The position numbers and the translations under genes are program-made. The notes below the pieces were generated by a model, which saw only the letters and a list, made by a program, of their open reading frames with translations, did no database searches and was not told the origin of the DNA. Shown piece after piece: positions 1 to 8,759 of a stretch of DNA of 64,000 bases (its first letter is position 1; the number at the start of each line of letters is the position of its first letter). The DNA is from Oceanobacillus manasiensis. GTDB taxonomy: Bacteria; Bacillota; Bacilli; Bacillales; Amphibacillaceae. Location of the stretch: NCBI RefSeq assembly GCF_000724085.1, contig NZ_CCDL010000005.1:1-64000 (forward strand), given 5' to 3'.

Positions 1-1067
<1,067 letters not shown>

Positions 1068-1081
1068 AATATTTCATTATA

Positions 1082-1116
1082 ACACAAACTGGCATTTACA
1101 AAATGTCAGTTTGTGT
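1082..1116 (+). terminator. Stem-loop after the collagen-like gene
   Basis: A 16-bp stem (ACACAAACTGGCATTT pairing with AAATGTCAGTTTGTGT, one G-U) with a 3-base loop begins 14 bases after the stop codon. No clear T-run follows, so it is a weak intrinsic terminator or an mRNA-stabilising hairpin. Confidence 0.5.
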
Positions 1117-1208
1117 ACATTGATTTCCTAAGCCGCACCAAGTGAAATTAAAGAAATCATCTTTCTCACATGCTATAATACATATAACAAGAGACGGAGG
1201 TGATGGAT

Positions 1209-2423
1209 TTGGATCCTTTAGATATCATGATGAATCAAGATCAAGTAGTTCCTTATTTTTCTCCAATTATTAGTGCGGAAAATCAATTAATAATTGGCTA
1301 TGAGTTGAAACCATATTACAAGGATTCCGACATGCTCAGCCTAGACTGGTTTTTTAAGGATGACTCCATTCCAAGTGAATTTCGCTTAGAGTTAAATACG
1401 ATTATCCAGCAAAAAGCCTTAGATCTCTTCTTCAACACAGAGCAGTCAACGCTATTATTTATAAATTATAATGCCAAGTTATTACTAAATGACAACGGGG
1501 AAACATTGCTAAATTTATTGCAAAACTACGCCGATCGAGGTCTAAACTTAAACAGGCTTGTATTAGAGATTTCTGCTGACTATGTAATCCAACACATTGA
1601 TTCTTACAAGCACCTACTAGCTTATATTCAAACACTTGGCATACGTCTCGCAATTGATGATGCAGGAAACCAAAATGGAAACTTGGAACGATTGGCGATG
1701 ATTAAACCAAATATTTTAAAAGTAGATACCTCTTTTTTAGAAGAGGATGCATTACCACATCTCTATCAAGACGTGCATCATTTACTCTCTATGTTCTCAA
1801 GGAAAATTGGTGCTACACTGCTGTTTAAAGGCATAGCAACATTCCAACAGTTAAATTATGCTTGGCGAAATGGCGGGCGTTACTATCAAGGAAACTACTT
1901 CGCGAAAGAAGTACCTGAATTTGTTGCAACAGATTGTTATAAGAAGAAAATAAAAAAGGATTTTCACCATTTCATAACTTTTGAGCAGAAAAAAATGAAA
2001 GCGCAGCTTGATTTGACTGAATCAATAAACAACCAAATAAGTAAAAGCCTGAAAAAATTAAATACGGAAGACCATTATGATAAAACGATACTTACCATTG
2101 CAAATGATTGTGATCCTATTACATTCCGTGTTTACATATGTGATCAGGCAGGCTATCAACTTTCTTCTAACGCAGAGAAAAATAGTGGTGGCGAGTGGAA
2201 ATTACACTATGAAGGAAGACAAAAGAACTGGAGCTGGCGTCCTTACTTTTTTGAAAATATTATGCGCATGAACATTGAAAAAAAAGGCATACTTTCCGAC
2301 TTATATACAGATATAGAACGAGACGAACGTATAAGAACATACTCTTTCCCTATCTCAGATGATGTATTTATTTTTATCGATATCCCATATGACTTTTTAT
2401 ATGAACAGGAAGGTCTTCTATAA
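1209..2423 (+). CDS. ykuI: YkuI-like protein with degenerate EAL domain
   Basis: About 404 aa, like B. subtilis YkuI (407 aa), which has an EAL fold followed by a PAS-like C-terminal domain and binds c-di-GMP without known hydrolysis. Shared stretches include MDPLDI at the start, YAWRNGGRYYQG near residue 218, NWSWRPYFFENIMRM and the ending FLYEQEGLL. The EAL signature reads E32-L-K. Catalytic acids expected in the LEITE and EGVE motifs are replaced (LEISA at 119-123, KGIA at 207-210), while the Asp pair 150-151 and Lys171 remain. A phosphodiesterase role is therefore unlikely and a c-di-GMP or protein-binding role more plausible. The start is placed at TTG 1209 because GGAGG ends at 1200, giving 8 nt spacing. 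ATG 1203 is too close to it. The gene stands alone on this strand. Confidence 0.85.
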   Translation: MDPLDIMMNQDQVVPYFSPIISAENQLIIGYELKPYYKDSDMLSLDWFFKDDSIPSEFRLELNTIIQQKALDLFFNTEQSTLLFINYNAKLLLNDNGETLLNLLQNYADRGLNLNRLVLEISADYVIQHIDSYKHLLAYIQTLGIRLAIDDAGNQNGNLERLAMIKPNILKVDTSFLEEDALPHLYQDVHHLLSMFSRKIGATLLFKGIATFQQLNYAWRNGGRYYQGNYFAKEVPEFVATDCYKKKIKKDFHHFITFEQKKMKAQLDLTESINNQISKSLKKLNTEDHYDKTILTIANDCDPITFRVYICDQAGYQLSSNAEKNSGGEWKLHYEGRQKNWSWRPYFFENIMRMNIEKKGILSDLYTDIERDERIRTYSFPISDDVFIFIDIPYDFLYEQEGLL

Positions 2424-2447
2424 ATATCTTTTCCAGTAGTAATATTA

Positions 2448-2478
2448 AAAAAAGGAGCTGTTTTAAACAGCCCTTTCC
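2448..2478 (-). terminator. Intrinsic terminator of ung
   Basis: On the minus strand, downstream of ung, GGGCTGTTT/AAACAGCTCC forms a stem followed directly by seven T residues. Confidence 0.8.
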
Positions 2479-2494
2479 CGCTACATTATACTTT

Positions 2495-3166
2495 TTACAA
2501 TGACCAATCAATCCCTTTTATTCCATGCTTCTCTAGTATTTCGCTTGTACGAGAGAATGGTTTACTTCCAAAGAAACCACGATAAGCAGATAACGGACTA
2601 GGGTGAGGCCCTTTTATAATATAGTGCCTATTTGTATCAATTAGTGACTCTTTTTTCTGAGCTGCTGAGCCCCACAGAATGTATACTACTGGGGTCTCTT
2701 TATTATTCAGTATTTCAATCACCCGATTTGTAAACCGCTCCCAACCCATACCTCTATGTGAATGTGCCTCTCCCTTTCTTACCGTCAAAACATTATTCAG
2801 GAGCAACACGCCCTGCTCTGCCCAATCAATCAAGTACCCATGATTTGGTATAGGTACATCTAAATCATCCTGCAGCTCTTTAAATATATTTCGCAAAGAT
2901 GGTGGAACACTTACCTGAGGATTCACGGAAAAACTTAGGCCGTGTGCCTGGTTAGGACCATGGTATGGATCCTGCCCTAGAATGACTACTTTTACTTTTT
3001 CATAAGGAGTGAAGTGAAGCGCATTAAAAATGTCTTCCTTATCCGGATAAACGATGTGCTTTGCATACTCCTCTTTCAAAATTGTGCGCAGCTCTTGATA
3101 GTATTCTTTTGAGAATTCATCTTGCAGCAATGGAGCCCAGTCATTTTTTAGAATGTCTTTTCCCAT
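2495..3166 (-). CDS. ung: Uracil-DNA glycosylase, family 1
   Basis: Removes uracil from DNA, starting base excision repair in the cytoplasm. 223 aa, the usual length (B. subtilis Ung is 225). The family 1 active-site motif [17 protein letters not shown] lies near residues 63-79, with the catalytic Asp in GQDPYHG. The DNA-intercalation motif [13 protein letters not shown] lies near 187-199. ATG at 3166 is preceded by GGGGGAG at suitable distance. It appears monocistronic, with the SMR genes 46 bp upstream on the same strand and a strong terminator behind. Confidence 0.97.
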   Translation of the reverse strand: MGKDILKNDWAPLLQDEFSKEYYQELRTILKEEYAKHIVYPDKEDIFNALHFTPYEKVKVVILGQDPYHGPNQAHGLSFSVNPQVSVPPSLRNIFKELQDDLDVPIPNHGYLIDWAEQGVLLLNNVLTVRKGEAHSHRGMGWERFTNRVIEILNNKETPVVYILWGSAAQKKESLIDTNRHYIIKGPHPSPLSAYRGFFGSKPFSRTSEILEKHGIKGIDWSL

Positions 3167-3212
3167 GTTAGGCTTCTCCCCCTTTGTGATGTTTATTGAT
3201 TTCCGTCAAGTA

Positions 3213-3563
3213 CTAGCGAGAAGGTTCTGTTTCTTGTTCTTTCCCTGTTGAAGCGTTCATTAAAACGACACCACCAACAATTAGGGCAAGACCAACAAAC
3301 GTAATCGCATTAAAAGGATCCTGCCAAATTGCAATACCGAGAATAGCCGTTAATGCCGTACCTACCCCGGACCAAATCGCATAAGCTAAGCTCAGAGGAA
3401 GTTCCTTAAGAGAGACAGATAAAAAGTAAAACGCTGATCCAAACCCTGCCACTACTCCAAATAGTGGAAGCAATTCTGTAAATCCGTTAGATAATTTGAT
3501 CATCGTCGTACCAAACACTTCACTAATAATCGCAATAGATAAAGCCATATAACCCTTATTCAT
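3213..3563 (-). CDS. SMR efflux protein, EbrB-like subunit
   Basis: 116 aa with four hydrophobic segments. SMR landmarks are the membrane-embedded Glu in SEVFGTTMIKLS (near residues 14-25), YAIWSGVGTALTAILG in helix 3, and a polar C-terminal tail. The sequence is closer to EbrB of B. subtilis (SEVFGSTMLKLS) than to guanidine exporters of the YkkC/Gdx type. It is the second gene of a pair, 17 bp behind its partner, as in heterodimeric ebrAB. Expected role: proton-coupled export of lipophilic cations across the cell membrane. The substrate is inferred from the family only. Confidence 0.85.
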   Translation of the reverse strand: MNKGYMALSIAIISEVFGTTMIKLSNGFTELLPLFGVVAGFGSAFYFLSVSLKELPLSLAYAIWSGVGTALTAILGIAIWQDPFNAITFVGLALIVGGVVLMNASTGKEQETEPSR

Positions 3564-3580
3564 TATTTATCTCCTCTATT

Positions 3581-3907
3581 CTAGTGACTAGGATTAGCAA
3601 GTCTAAGTAAGATCACGCCTGCAATGATACATATAATGCCAGCAGCCTTTTTTGTATTCAATTTCTCGCGCCAAAAAATAATCCCTACTAAGGTAATCAA
3701 AGCCGTACCAACACCAGCCCATATCGCATAAGCATTACCGAGGGGAAGAGTTTTTAAGGCAATGGATAAACAATAAAAGGCGAATCCAAAACCGACAATA
3801 ACCCCTATTGACGGAACTAATCTTTTAAATCCATTAGAAACTTTAAGCATGGAACTACCAAAAACTTCAAATAAAATAGCCATCGTTAACCAAATGTACG
3901 CATTCAC
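3581..3907 (-). CDS. SMR efflux protein, EbrA-like subunit
   Basis: 108 aa and four predicted helices. The essential Glu sits in FEVFGSSMLKVSNGF, with YAIWAGVGTALITLVG in helix 3. It is the first gene of the two-gene SMR unit and probably forms an antiparallel heterodimer with the downstream product, as EbrA does with EbrB. I looked upstream on the minus strand (3908-4120) for the ykkC/guanidine riboswitch families that often control SMR pairs and did not recognise conserved elements, which supports a multidrug rather than guanidine role. Confidence 0.85.
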   Translation of the reverse strand: MNAYIWLTMAILFEVFGSSMLKVSNGFKRLVPSIGVIVGFGFAFYCLSIALKTLPLGNAYAIWAGVGTALITLVGIIFWREKLNTKKAAGIICIIAGVILLRLANPSH

Positions 3908-4120
3908 TTTTCCACCACCGACTTCTTTTTTCTTAAACTTTGATTGAAAAACTGTTAAATAAATGGCCTTTCATTACTTCCAGTTACCCGTTTCTTTTCT
4001 TCCAACATCTTTTCCATCATACCGTTAGGACTGTTTTTTTAGCAAGCATCCTATCTGCTTAAATGGTGATACTACTTACTGGTACCTCACGTACCATAAC
4101 TCGATGTAGGAGGAGATTGA

Positions 4121-4294
4121 ATGGAAATTCGCGAAGGATTTATTCCAACCACACTAGGAACCGCCGTCACAACAACAGGCTATATTCTTAAAAAGCAAAA
4201 GAACGCCAATGACATGTTAGCAAACACCATTTTCGGCTTTGGATTAGCCCATGTGGTCTTAGGAACAATTGACCTCATACAACATCGACGTTAA
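4121..4294 (+). CDS. Small protein of unknown function, 57 aa
   Basis: The ATG is preceded by AGGAGGAGATTGA, a near-perfect ribosome binding site, and the frame closes immediately before a strong terminator, so this is a complete stand-alone transcription unit. The protein begins MEIREGFIPTTLGTA, has a short basic middle (KKQKN) and a hydrophobic Gly-rich second half (IFGFGLAHVVLGTIDLIQ), then ends in QHRR. This suggests a peripheral or single-pass membrane peptide. It resembles short conserved Bacillus proteins that databases sometimes mislabel. I do not assign a function. Confidence 0.7.
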   Translation: MEIREGFIPTTLGTAVTTTGYILKKQKNANDMLANTIFGFGLAHVVLGTIDLIQHRR

Positions 4295-4300
4295 ATATTT

Positions 4301-4339
4301 GGAGGAGACCTTCTCTATAAGGTCCTCCTCCTCTTTTTC
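4301..4339 (+). terminator. Intrinsic terminator of the 57-aa gene
   Basis: GGAGGAGACCTT pairs with AAGGTCCTCCTCC around a 6-base loop, followed by TCTTTTTCT. Confidence 0.9.
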
Positions 4340-4467
4340 TACATTATCTTCTTATTACCTATCTCTCCAGTCCTCTTCTATTATCATAAATTACGAAAAA
4401 AATAATTATTAAAGATTAAATACTCTTCTGTCGATATACTAGGGGAACACCAAGAGGAGGTTATATT

Positions 4468-5295
4468 ATGAATAAAGTAGAGGCATTTATCTCGTCCATA
4501 CCGTATATGAAAATAGTATCTAGAGAAGAGATCATGATAACCGTTTTTGATCATGAAAAATATCTCCACTACGAACCTAGTTCAGAACTGGATTTCAAGC
4601 ATAAACCCGGTGACTCTTTACCAGAGGCATATCTAAACTACGCTATGGTAAACAAAACAGGAACGACAGTAGTTAAAGTACCAAAAGAGGAATTTGGTGT
4701 ACCATTTGATAGTATTTCATTTGCGATAAAGGATGAAGCTGGTGAAATTCTTGCGGGAGTTAATGTTGCTGTTAGTAAAACTAAAGAGGAAACATTTAAT
4801 CGGATCATTCAAACGGTTGATTCAATCTCAGAATCCCTTCTGGCAAAAGTTCAACATATAGCAGCACACGCTGAGGAGCTTTCTGCAACATCTGACCAAA
4901 TTTCGGATAATACAAAAAACACTGTGGAATATTCCTCCAACATTACAAGTGTAACTGGGACCATTAAAGGAATTAGTGAACAAATTAACCTCCTCGGTCT
5001 AAATGCGGCGATTGAGGCGGCTAGAGTCGGAAGTGCTGGAGCTGGCTTCGGAGTCGTGGCAGAGGAAGTAAGAAAATTAGCAGCAGAATCTAAAAATGCT
5101 ACAGCTAGTATAGAAGAAACACTTCAACAAATTCAAAACTCTATTAACCAAATGCAAGGAGACTTTAACGATATAGCAAGTTCTTCTCAAGAAGAAGCAA
5201 AGCTTGTCTCTGAATTCATGAGCGAGATAGAAAATCTTACAACTGCGTCGGGAGAGTTAAAAGCGTACATGCAAGAAAATATTGAAACGAAATAG
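4468..5295 (+). CDS. Soluble methyl-accepting chemotaxis-type protein, YfmS-like
   Basis: 275 aa without any membrane segment. Residues 1-115 form a small sensor-like domain of unclear fold. From about 120 on there is a short MCP signalling domain whose hairpin tip reads [33 protein letters not shown]. That tip binds CheA/CheW in the family. Size, lack of transmembrane helices and a trimmed signalling domain match B. subtilis YfmS. It should act in the cytoplasm as an auxiliary chemoreceptor. The start follows AGAGGAGG at 4453-4460. It is monocistronic. Confidence 0.85.
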   Translation: MNKVEAFISSIPYMKIVSREEIMITVFDHEKYLHYEPSSELDFKHKPGDSLPEAYLNYAMVNKTGTTVVKVPKEEFGVPFDSISFAIKDEAGEILAGVNVAVSKTKEETFNRIIQTVDSISESLLAKVQHIAAHAEELSATSDQISDNTKNTVEYSSNITSVTGTIKGISEQINLLGLNAAIEAARVGSAGAGFGVVAEEVRKLAAESKNATASIEETLQQIQNSINQMQGDFNDIASSSQEEAKLVSEFMSEIENLTTASGELKAYMQENIETK

Positions 5296-5305
5296 AAAAA
5301 TGTTC

Positions 5306-5343
5306 TCCTCTTCTTAAACTATAAAAAGAAGAGGATTTTTTAT
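5306..5343 (+). terminator. Intrinsic terminator of the YfmS-like gene
   Basis: TCCTCTTCTT and AAGAAGAGGA form a 10-bp stem followed by six T. Confidence 0.9.
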
Positions 5344-5365
5344 GAAACAAAATCCTTTGGTAAGG

Positions 5366-5700
5366 TCCTACTCATTACCCTTATGACGTGTATTTTTCTA
5401 GAAATTCTTCCTCTTTTGCACGTCATCACCTTTATGAAGTGCATTGTGACAGGATTACTTCAGCTTTTTGCACGTCATAACCTCTATGAAGTGCATTGTG
5501 ACAGGATTACTTCAGCTTTTTGCACGTCATAACCTTTATGAAGTGCATTTTGACAGGATTGCTTTTGCTTTTTGCACGTCATAATCTCTATGAAGTGCAT
5601 TTTGCCAGGATTTCTTTCGCCTTTTGCACATCATCACCTTTATGAAGTGCATTTTGCCAGGATTTCTTTCGCCTTTTGCACGTCATAACTACCGAACACT
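5366..5700. repeat. 52-bp tandem repeat array, about six units
   Basis: The core GCACGTCAT (one unit has GCACATCAT) starts at 5418, 5470, 5522, 5574, 5626 and 5678, an exact 52-base period. A decayed unit lies just upstream. Each unit holds an imperfect inverted repeat, TGCACGTCAT then ATGAAGTGCA around 7 bases, followed by a T-rich linker. There is no open reading frame of note and no unique spacers, so this is not CRISPR. The remaining 5700-5860 shows nothing I recognise. Confidence 0.9.
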
Positions 5701-5860
5701 CAAACATATAAATTATAAAGCTGCTCTATCCAGAAGCGTCTGAACTTACCTCCCTCTTGGCGAATGTATAATCAGGGTACGGTTGTGCGTCTCGCTATAT
5801 GGTCAGCAAAAAGCTTCTAACCAAGTTAGACATTTACTGGACTCATCTTCAACTCAAATA

Positions 5861-5889
5861 AAACTGCACCCAATAATAGGGTGCAGTTT
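5861..5889 (-). terminator. Intrinsic terminator of hxlAB
   Basis: AAACTGCACCC/GGGTGCAGTTT stem with a 7-base loop, followed on the minus strand by TTTTATTT. It abuts the hxlB stop codon. Confidence 0.85.
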
Positions 5890-6447
5890 CTATTCTAAAT
5901 TAGCATGTTTGCCATACATCTGTTTTGAGTAAAGCTCTTTCTTCTCCATAAAACGCAGAATTACAGCATCATAAAAGAGTAAGGAGGTTTGTTCAAAGAG
6001 AGATCCCATCGGTTGGATGGTTTCATATTGACCTTTTTCCTGATCTTTCGGTGCACCTGGTAGAATAACCTTAAGATCAGCAAGCCGTCCAATCGTTGAC
6101 TGTGGTGATAACGTTACGGCTGCTACTTTACCACCTAAGCTCTTAGCTTTTTCCACAATGGGCACCAACGTTTTCGTTTCACCGGATCCTGTCCCTACAA
6201 TTAGTAAATCACCTTCTTGTAGGTTGGCCGTTACCGTTTCTCCAACTGCATAGGCATCAATCCCCATATGCATCATGCGCATAACAAAGGATTTCCCCAT
6301 AAAACCAGACCGTCCTGCGCCAGCTATAAATACTTTATTAGCTGCAACGATAGCCTCGACTAATTTCTCAGACTCTTCTTCTGAGATAGATTGCGTTGTA
6401 CTTTCTAGTTCACGGATAATCTCTTCAAAGTATTGCGTCGTTTTCAT
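5890..6447 (-). CDS. hxlB: 6-phospho-3-hexuloisomerase
   Basis: 185 aa SIS-domain sugar isomerase that converts hexulose 6-phosphate to fructose 6-phosphate, the second step of the ribulose monophosphate route for formaldehyde. The SIS signature is visible as FIAGAGRSGFMGKSF (residues 36-50) and GTGSGETKTLV (near 84-94), with a catalytic-region ending YETIQPMGSLFEQTSLL. It follows hxlA by 6 bp and ends at a terminator, making a two-gene hxlAB operon as in B. subtilis. Confidence 0.95.
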   Translation of the reverse strand: MKTTQYFEEIIRELESTTQSISEEESEKLVEAIVAANKVFIAGAGRSGFMGKSFVMRMMHMGIDAYAVGETVTANLQEGDLLIVGTGSGETKTLVPIVEKAKSLGGKVAAVTLSPQSTIGRLADLKVILPGAPKDQEKGQYETIQPMGSLFEQTSLLFYDAVILRFMEKKELYSKQMYGKHANLE

Positions 6448-6453
6448 CTTCCA

Positions 6454-7086
6454 TTACCCTTTGTTAATTAGTTCTTTAATCTCGGCTGCTGTCGCTTTTT
6501 TATCTTCTTTTGAAGTGATACCGCCACCTACAATAACAAGGTCTGGCTGAGCTTTAACTACTTCCGGAAGTGTCTCAAGCTTAATACCACCAGCAATCGC
6601 TGTTTTCGCATTTTTAACAACACCTTTAATCGTACGTAGATCCTCAAAAGAATCCTTGCCTTCAGCTTGCAGGTCATACCCAGTGTGGACACATATATAA
6701 TCTGCACCAAGATGGTCAAGTTCTTTAGCACGTGTTTCGATATCTTTCACTGCAATCATGTCTACAAGAATTTCTTTCCCTGCTTCTTTTGCTGCTTCCA
6801 CCGCTCCACGAATAGAGCTATCTTCTGCTGCACCAAGGATCGTAACAATATCGGCACCCGCGTTTGAAGCTTGCTCTACTTCATAACCAGCTGCGTCCAT
6901 AATTTTCACATCAGCAAGCACCGTTAAGCTTGGATAAGCTTCTTTTATTTTTCGAACAGCCTCATGGCCAAATTTGTTAATAATAGGTGTTCCAATTTCT
7001 ACAATATCAATAGAATCTTGAACTTCAGATACAAGTTCAATCGCTTCTGGTATGTTTACTAGATCTAACGCTAACTGTAATTTCAT
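6454..7086 (-). CDS. hxlA: 3-hexulose-6-phosphate synthase
   Basis: 210 aa TIM-barrel of the orotidine 5'-phosphate decarboxylase superfamily. It condenses formaldehyde with ribulose 5-phosphate. Visible marks are the N-terminal MKLQLALDL, the catalytic DVKIMDAAGYE (Asp-x-Lys-x-x-Asp, near 60-70), VHTGYDLQA, and the phosphate-binding AIAGGIKLET and IVGGGITSKED. It is first gene of hxlAB and divergent from the regulator hxlR, consistent with formaldehyde-induced detoxification. Confidence 0.96.
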   Translation of the reverse strand: MKLQLALDLVNIPEAIELVSEVQDSIDIVEIGTPIINKFGHEAVRKIKEAYPSLTVLADVKIMDAAGYEVEQASNAGADIVTILGAAEDSSIRGAVEAAKEAGKEILVDMIAVKDIETRAKELDHLGADYICVHTGYDLQAEGKDSFEDLRTIKGVVKNAKTAIAGGIKLETLPEVVKAQPDLVIVGGGITSKEDKKATAAEIKELINKG

Positions 7087-7281
7087 CTTTTTATTTCCCC
7101 TTTACATCATAATATTTCACAGCAAGAATAGAATGCTCAAAAACGAATTGATTTACTCAGCTGCTTAAAAAGGATTATACTTTCTATAAAATGAATTGAG
7201 AAGTACGCACTTTCATTACAGATAGTGCAAAAAAGTATACTGTCCAACTCCATTTAAATAAAAAGAAAGGGATTGATAAAC
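7087..7281. promoter_or_regulatory. Divergent hxlA/hxlR control region
   Basis: This gap separates the divergent hxlA and hxlR. It holds an interrupted inverted motif, AGTACGCACT near 7201 with AGTGC near 7225 and the self-complementary AGTATACT near 7235. In B. subtilis HxlR activates hxlAB from two upstream sites. Calling these bases HxlR sites is inference. Confidence 0.4.
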
Positions 7282-7635
7282 TTGCCTAATTTCGCTGAAA
7301 AAACCTTTAACTGTGAAAAGGAATTAACTCTTTCTGTCATAGGTGGTAAATGGAAAATGCTAATCATTTGGCATTTAGGAAAAAAAGGAACGAAACGCTT
7401 CGGTGAGTTAAAAACCCTTATGCCTGGGATCACCCAACGAATGTTGACGAATCAACTACGCGAACTTGAAGCGCATTATATTATACACCGCGAAGTCTAT
7501 CCTGTTGTTCCACCAAAAGTAGAATACTCGCTAACAGCGTATGGAACCAGACTAATGCCTATTTTGGATGCAATGTATGAATGGGGAAAAGATTACATGG
7601 AAGAAGTGTTACACGAAGACAAAATGATTAAATAA
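7282..7635 (+). CDS. hxlR: HxlR-type transcriptional activator of hxlAB
   Basis: Winged-helix HxlR-family protein of about 117 aa. The signature [20 protein letters not shown] includes the conserved Cys that formaldehyde-type sensors of this family use. It continues with [24 protein letters not shown] and [19 protein letters not shown], and is very close to B. subtilis HxlR. TTG at 7282 is preferred because AAAGG ends at 7270. TTG 7273 lies almost on the ribosome binding site. It is divergent from hxlAB, its expected target. Confidence 0.93.
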   Translation: MPNFAEKTFNCEKELTLSVIGGKWKMLIIWHLGKKGTKRFGELKTLMPGITQRMLTNQLRELEAHYIIHREVYPVVPPKVEYSLTAYGTRLMPILDAMYEWGKDYMEEVLHEDKMIK

Positions 7636-7640
7636 TAACA

Positions 7641-7676
7641 CAAAACCACTACTTGTCTTGAAGTGTAGTGGTTTTG
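7641..7676. terminator. Shared terminator hairpin between hxlR and the lipoprotein gene
   Basis: CAAAACCACTAC pairs with GTAGTGGTTTTG between two convergent genes. Short T-runs on either side make it a plausible bidirectional terminator. Confidence 0.7.
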
Positions 7677-7680
7677 CTTC

Positions 7681-8586
7681 TTAAAGCGAAATATTAATCG
7701 ACGTTCCAGTTCCAACGCTTTCTTCTGTTTCTATATTTATAGGAGATGAAGTAATATCAATCGTTACATTGCTGATTTGTTCTGAAGGTGAGTGGGTTTC
7801 ATTTAACATGTATACCAACGTGGCATTCTTTGGTGTCGTACTGGTGTAATCTCCGTCTGTCCTGCCACTGAACATATCATGAGCGGTTAACTGATGGCCA
7901 TTCATACCAATTGTGGTGCTTGCAAAAAAGAAACGAATGGGAAGATCACTTGTGTTCTGCAAAACTGCGTCCACTTGCAAAAACCTCACCTCATCACCTG
8001 AAATACCAGCTATCGACGCTTCTGTTACTTCTCCACTGACAAGACTGACATTTTTAATTTGTATGTTTATAGGCCCGACCTTGACATTGCCTGCTTCTGT
8101 TGCTTTTTCTATTGTAAAAACACCAGTCGCATTTTCCACTGTCTGACCCGGATTGCCATCCACCGCAAATTGCCCTCGTGGATAGTGATTAAACATATCA
8201 GCTGGCTTTTCAATTTCTTTCTCTGTAGCTACTGCCCCCTCTGCCTCCGTCTTTTCTTCCGGCGCTGTTTCAGTTTTCGACTCCTCTTCACTTTTAGTCT
8301 CTTCCTCAGCTTCAGGTCCAGGTTCTTCGGTTTCTGGTTCGCTCGCTCTCTCTGCATTTTCTGCCTTTTCTTTGGCATTTTGGTCTTTGCCCTCAGAGTC
8401 AGAACTGGCGGGTTCTGCTTTATCACTTACTTCATCTTTATCGAGAACTATTTCTTCTTTCTTCAATTCTTCCTGCTGGCTAAGCTCAGCCATTGAAACC
8501 TCTTTTATGTTTTCCTGCTGATTTAAGTCACAACCTACTAACGTTATAGTAGCCATAATCCCTATAGCTACAAAAGATTTGTACAA
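7681..8586 (-). CDS. Lipoprotein with acidic linker and DUF4352-like C-terminal domain
   Basis: 301 aa. A signal peptide ends in lipobox LVGC (Cys19), predicting attachment to the outer face of the membrane. Residues about 25-125 are an extended Glu/Lys/Ala-rich low-complexity linker. Residues about 130-300 contain a beta-rich domain (VGPINIQIKNVSLVSGE, VDAVLQNTSDLPIRFFF) resembling DUF4352-type extracellular immunoglobulin-like domains, often found as ligand or protein-binding modules in Firmicutes lipoproteins. The start is TTG at 8586, 8 nt after GGGGG. No partner gene is adjacent, so the role is unknown. Confidence 0.75.
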   Translation of the reverse strand: MYKSFVAIGIMATITLVGCDLNQQENIKEVSMAELSQQEELKKEEIVLDKDEVSDKAEPASSDSEGKDQNAKEKAENAERASEPETEEPGPEAEEETKSEEESKTETAPEEKTEAEGAVATEKEIEKPADMFNHYPRGQFAVDGNPGQTVENATGVFTIEKATEAGNVKVGPINIQIKNVSLVSGEVTEASIAGISGDEVRFLQVDAVLQNTSDLPIRFFFASTTIGMNGHQLTAHDMFSGRTDGDYTSTTPKNATLVYMLNETHSPSEQISNVTIDITSSPINIETEESVGTGTSINISL

Positions 8587-8702
8587 CCTATTTCCCCCTA
8601 ATATCTTATGTATTCTTTTCAGAATAACAGACTCACAAGTATGGAAACAAGGGCACTACTAGTTTTGTATTATAGCGTTATATTTAAAAGGAAATTCCAT
8701 TT

Positions 8703-8735
8703 AAAAAGAAAGGGCCCTAGCAGCCCTTTCTTTTT
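8703..8735 (-). terminator. Intrinsic terminator of the RND transporter gene
   Basis: AAAAAGAAAGGGC and GCCCTTTCTTTTT form a 13-bp stem 25 bp past the stop. On the minus strand the arm ends in a T-run. Confidence 0.88.
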
Positions 8736-8759
8736 GTGTTTCAGTATGCTTTCGTTATC

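Noticed and set aside
3908-4120. Guanidine (ykkC, mini-ykkC) riboswitch ahead of the SMR pair
   Set aside because: A GGTAC...GTACC hairpin is present but the conserved loop motifs of these riboswitch classes are not, and the SMR proteins resemble EbrAB.
5366-5700. CRISPR array
   Set aside because: Repeats are contiguous at a 52-base period with similar linkers. There are no unique spacers and no cas genes nearby.
8059-8496. 145-aa Cys/Phe-rich plus-strand ORF
   Set aside because: Antisense shadow of the Glu/Lys-rich linker of the lipoprotein gene.
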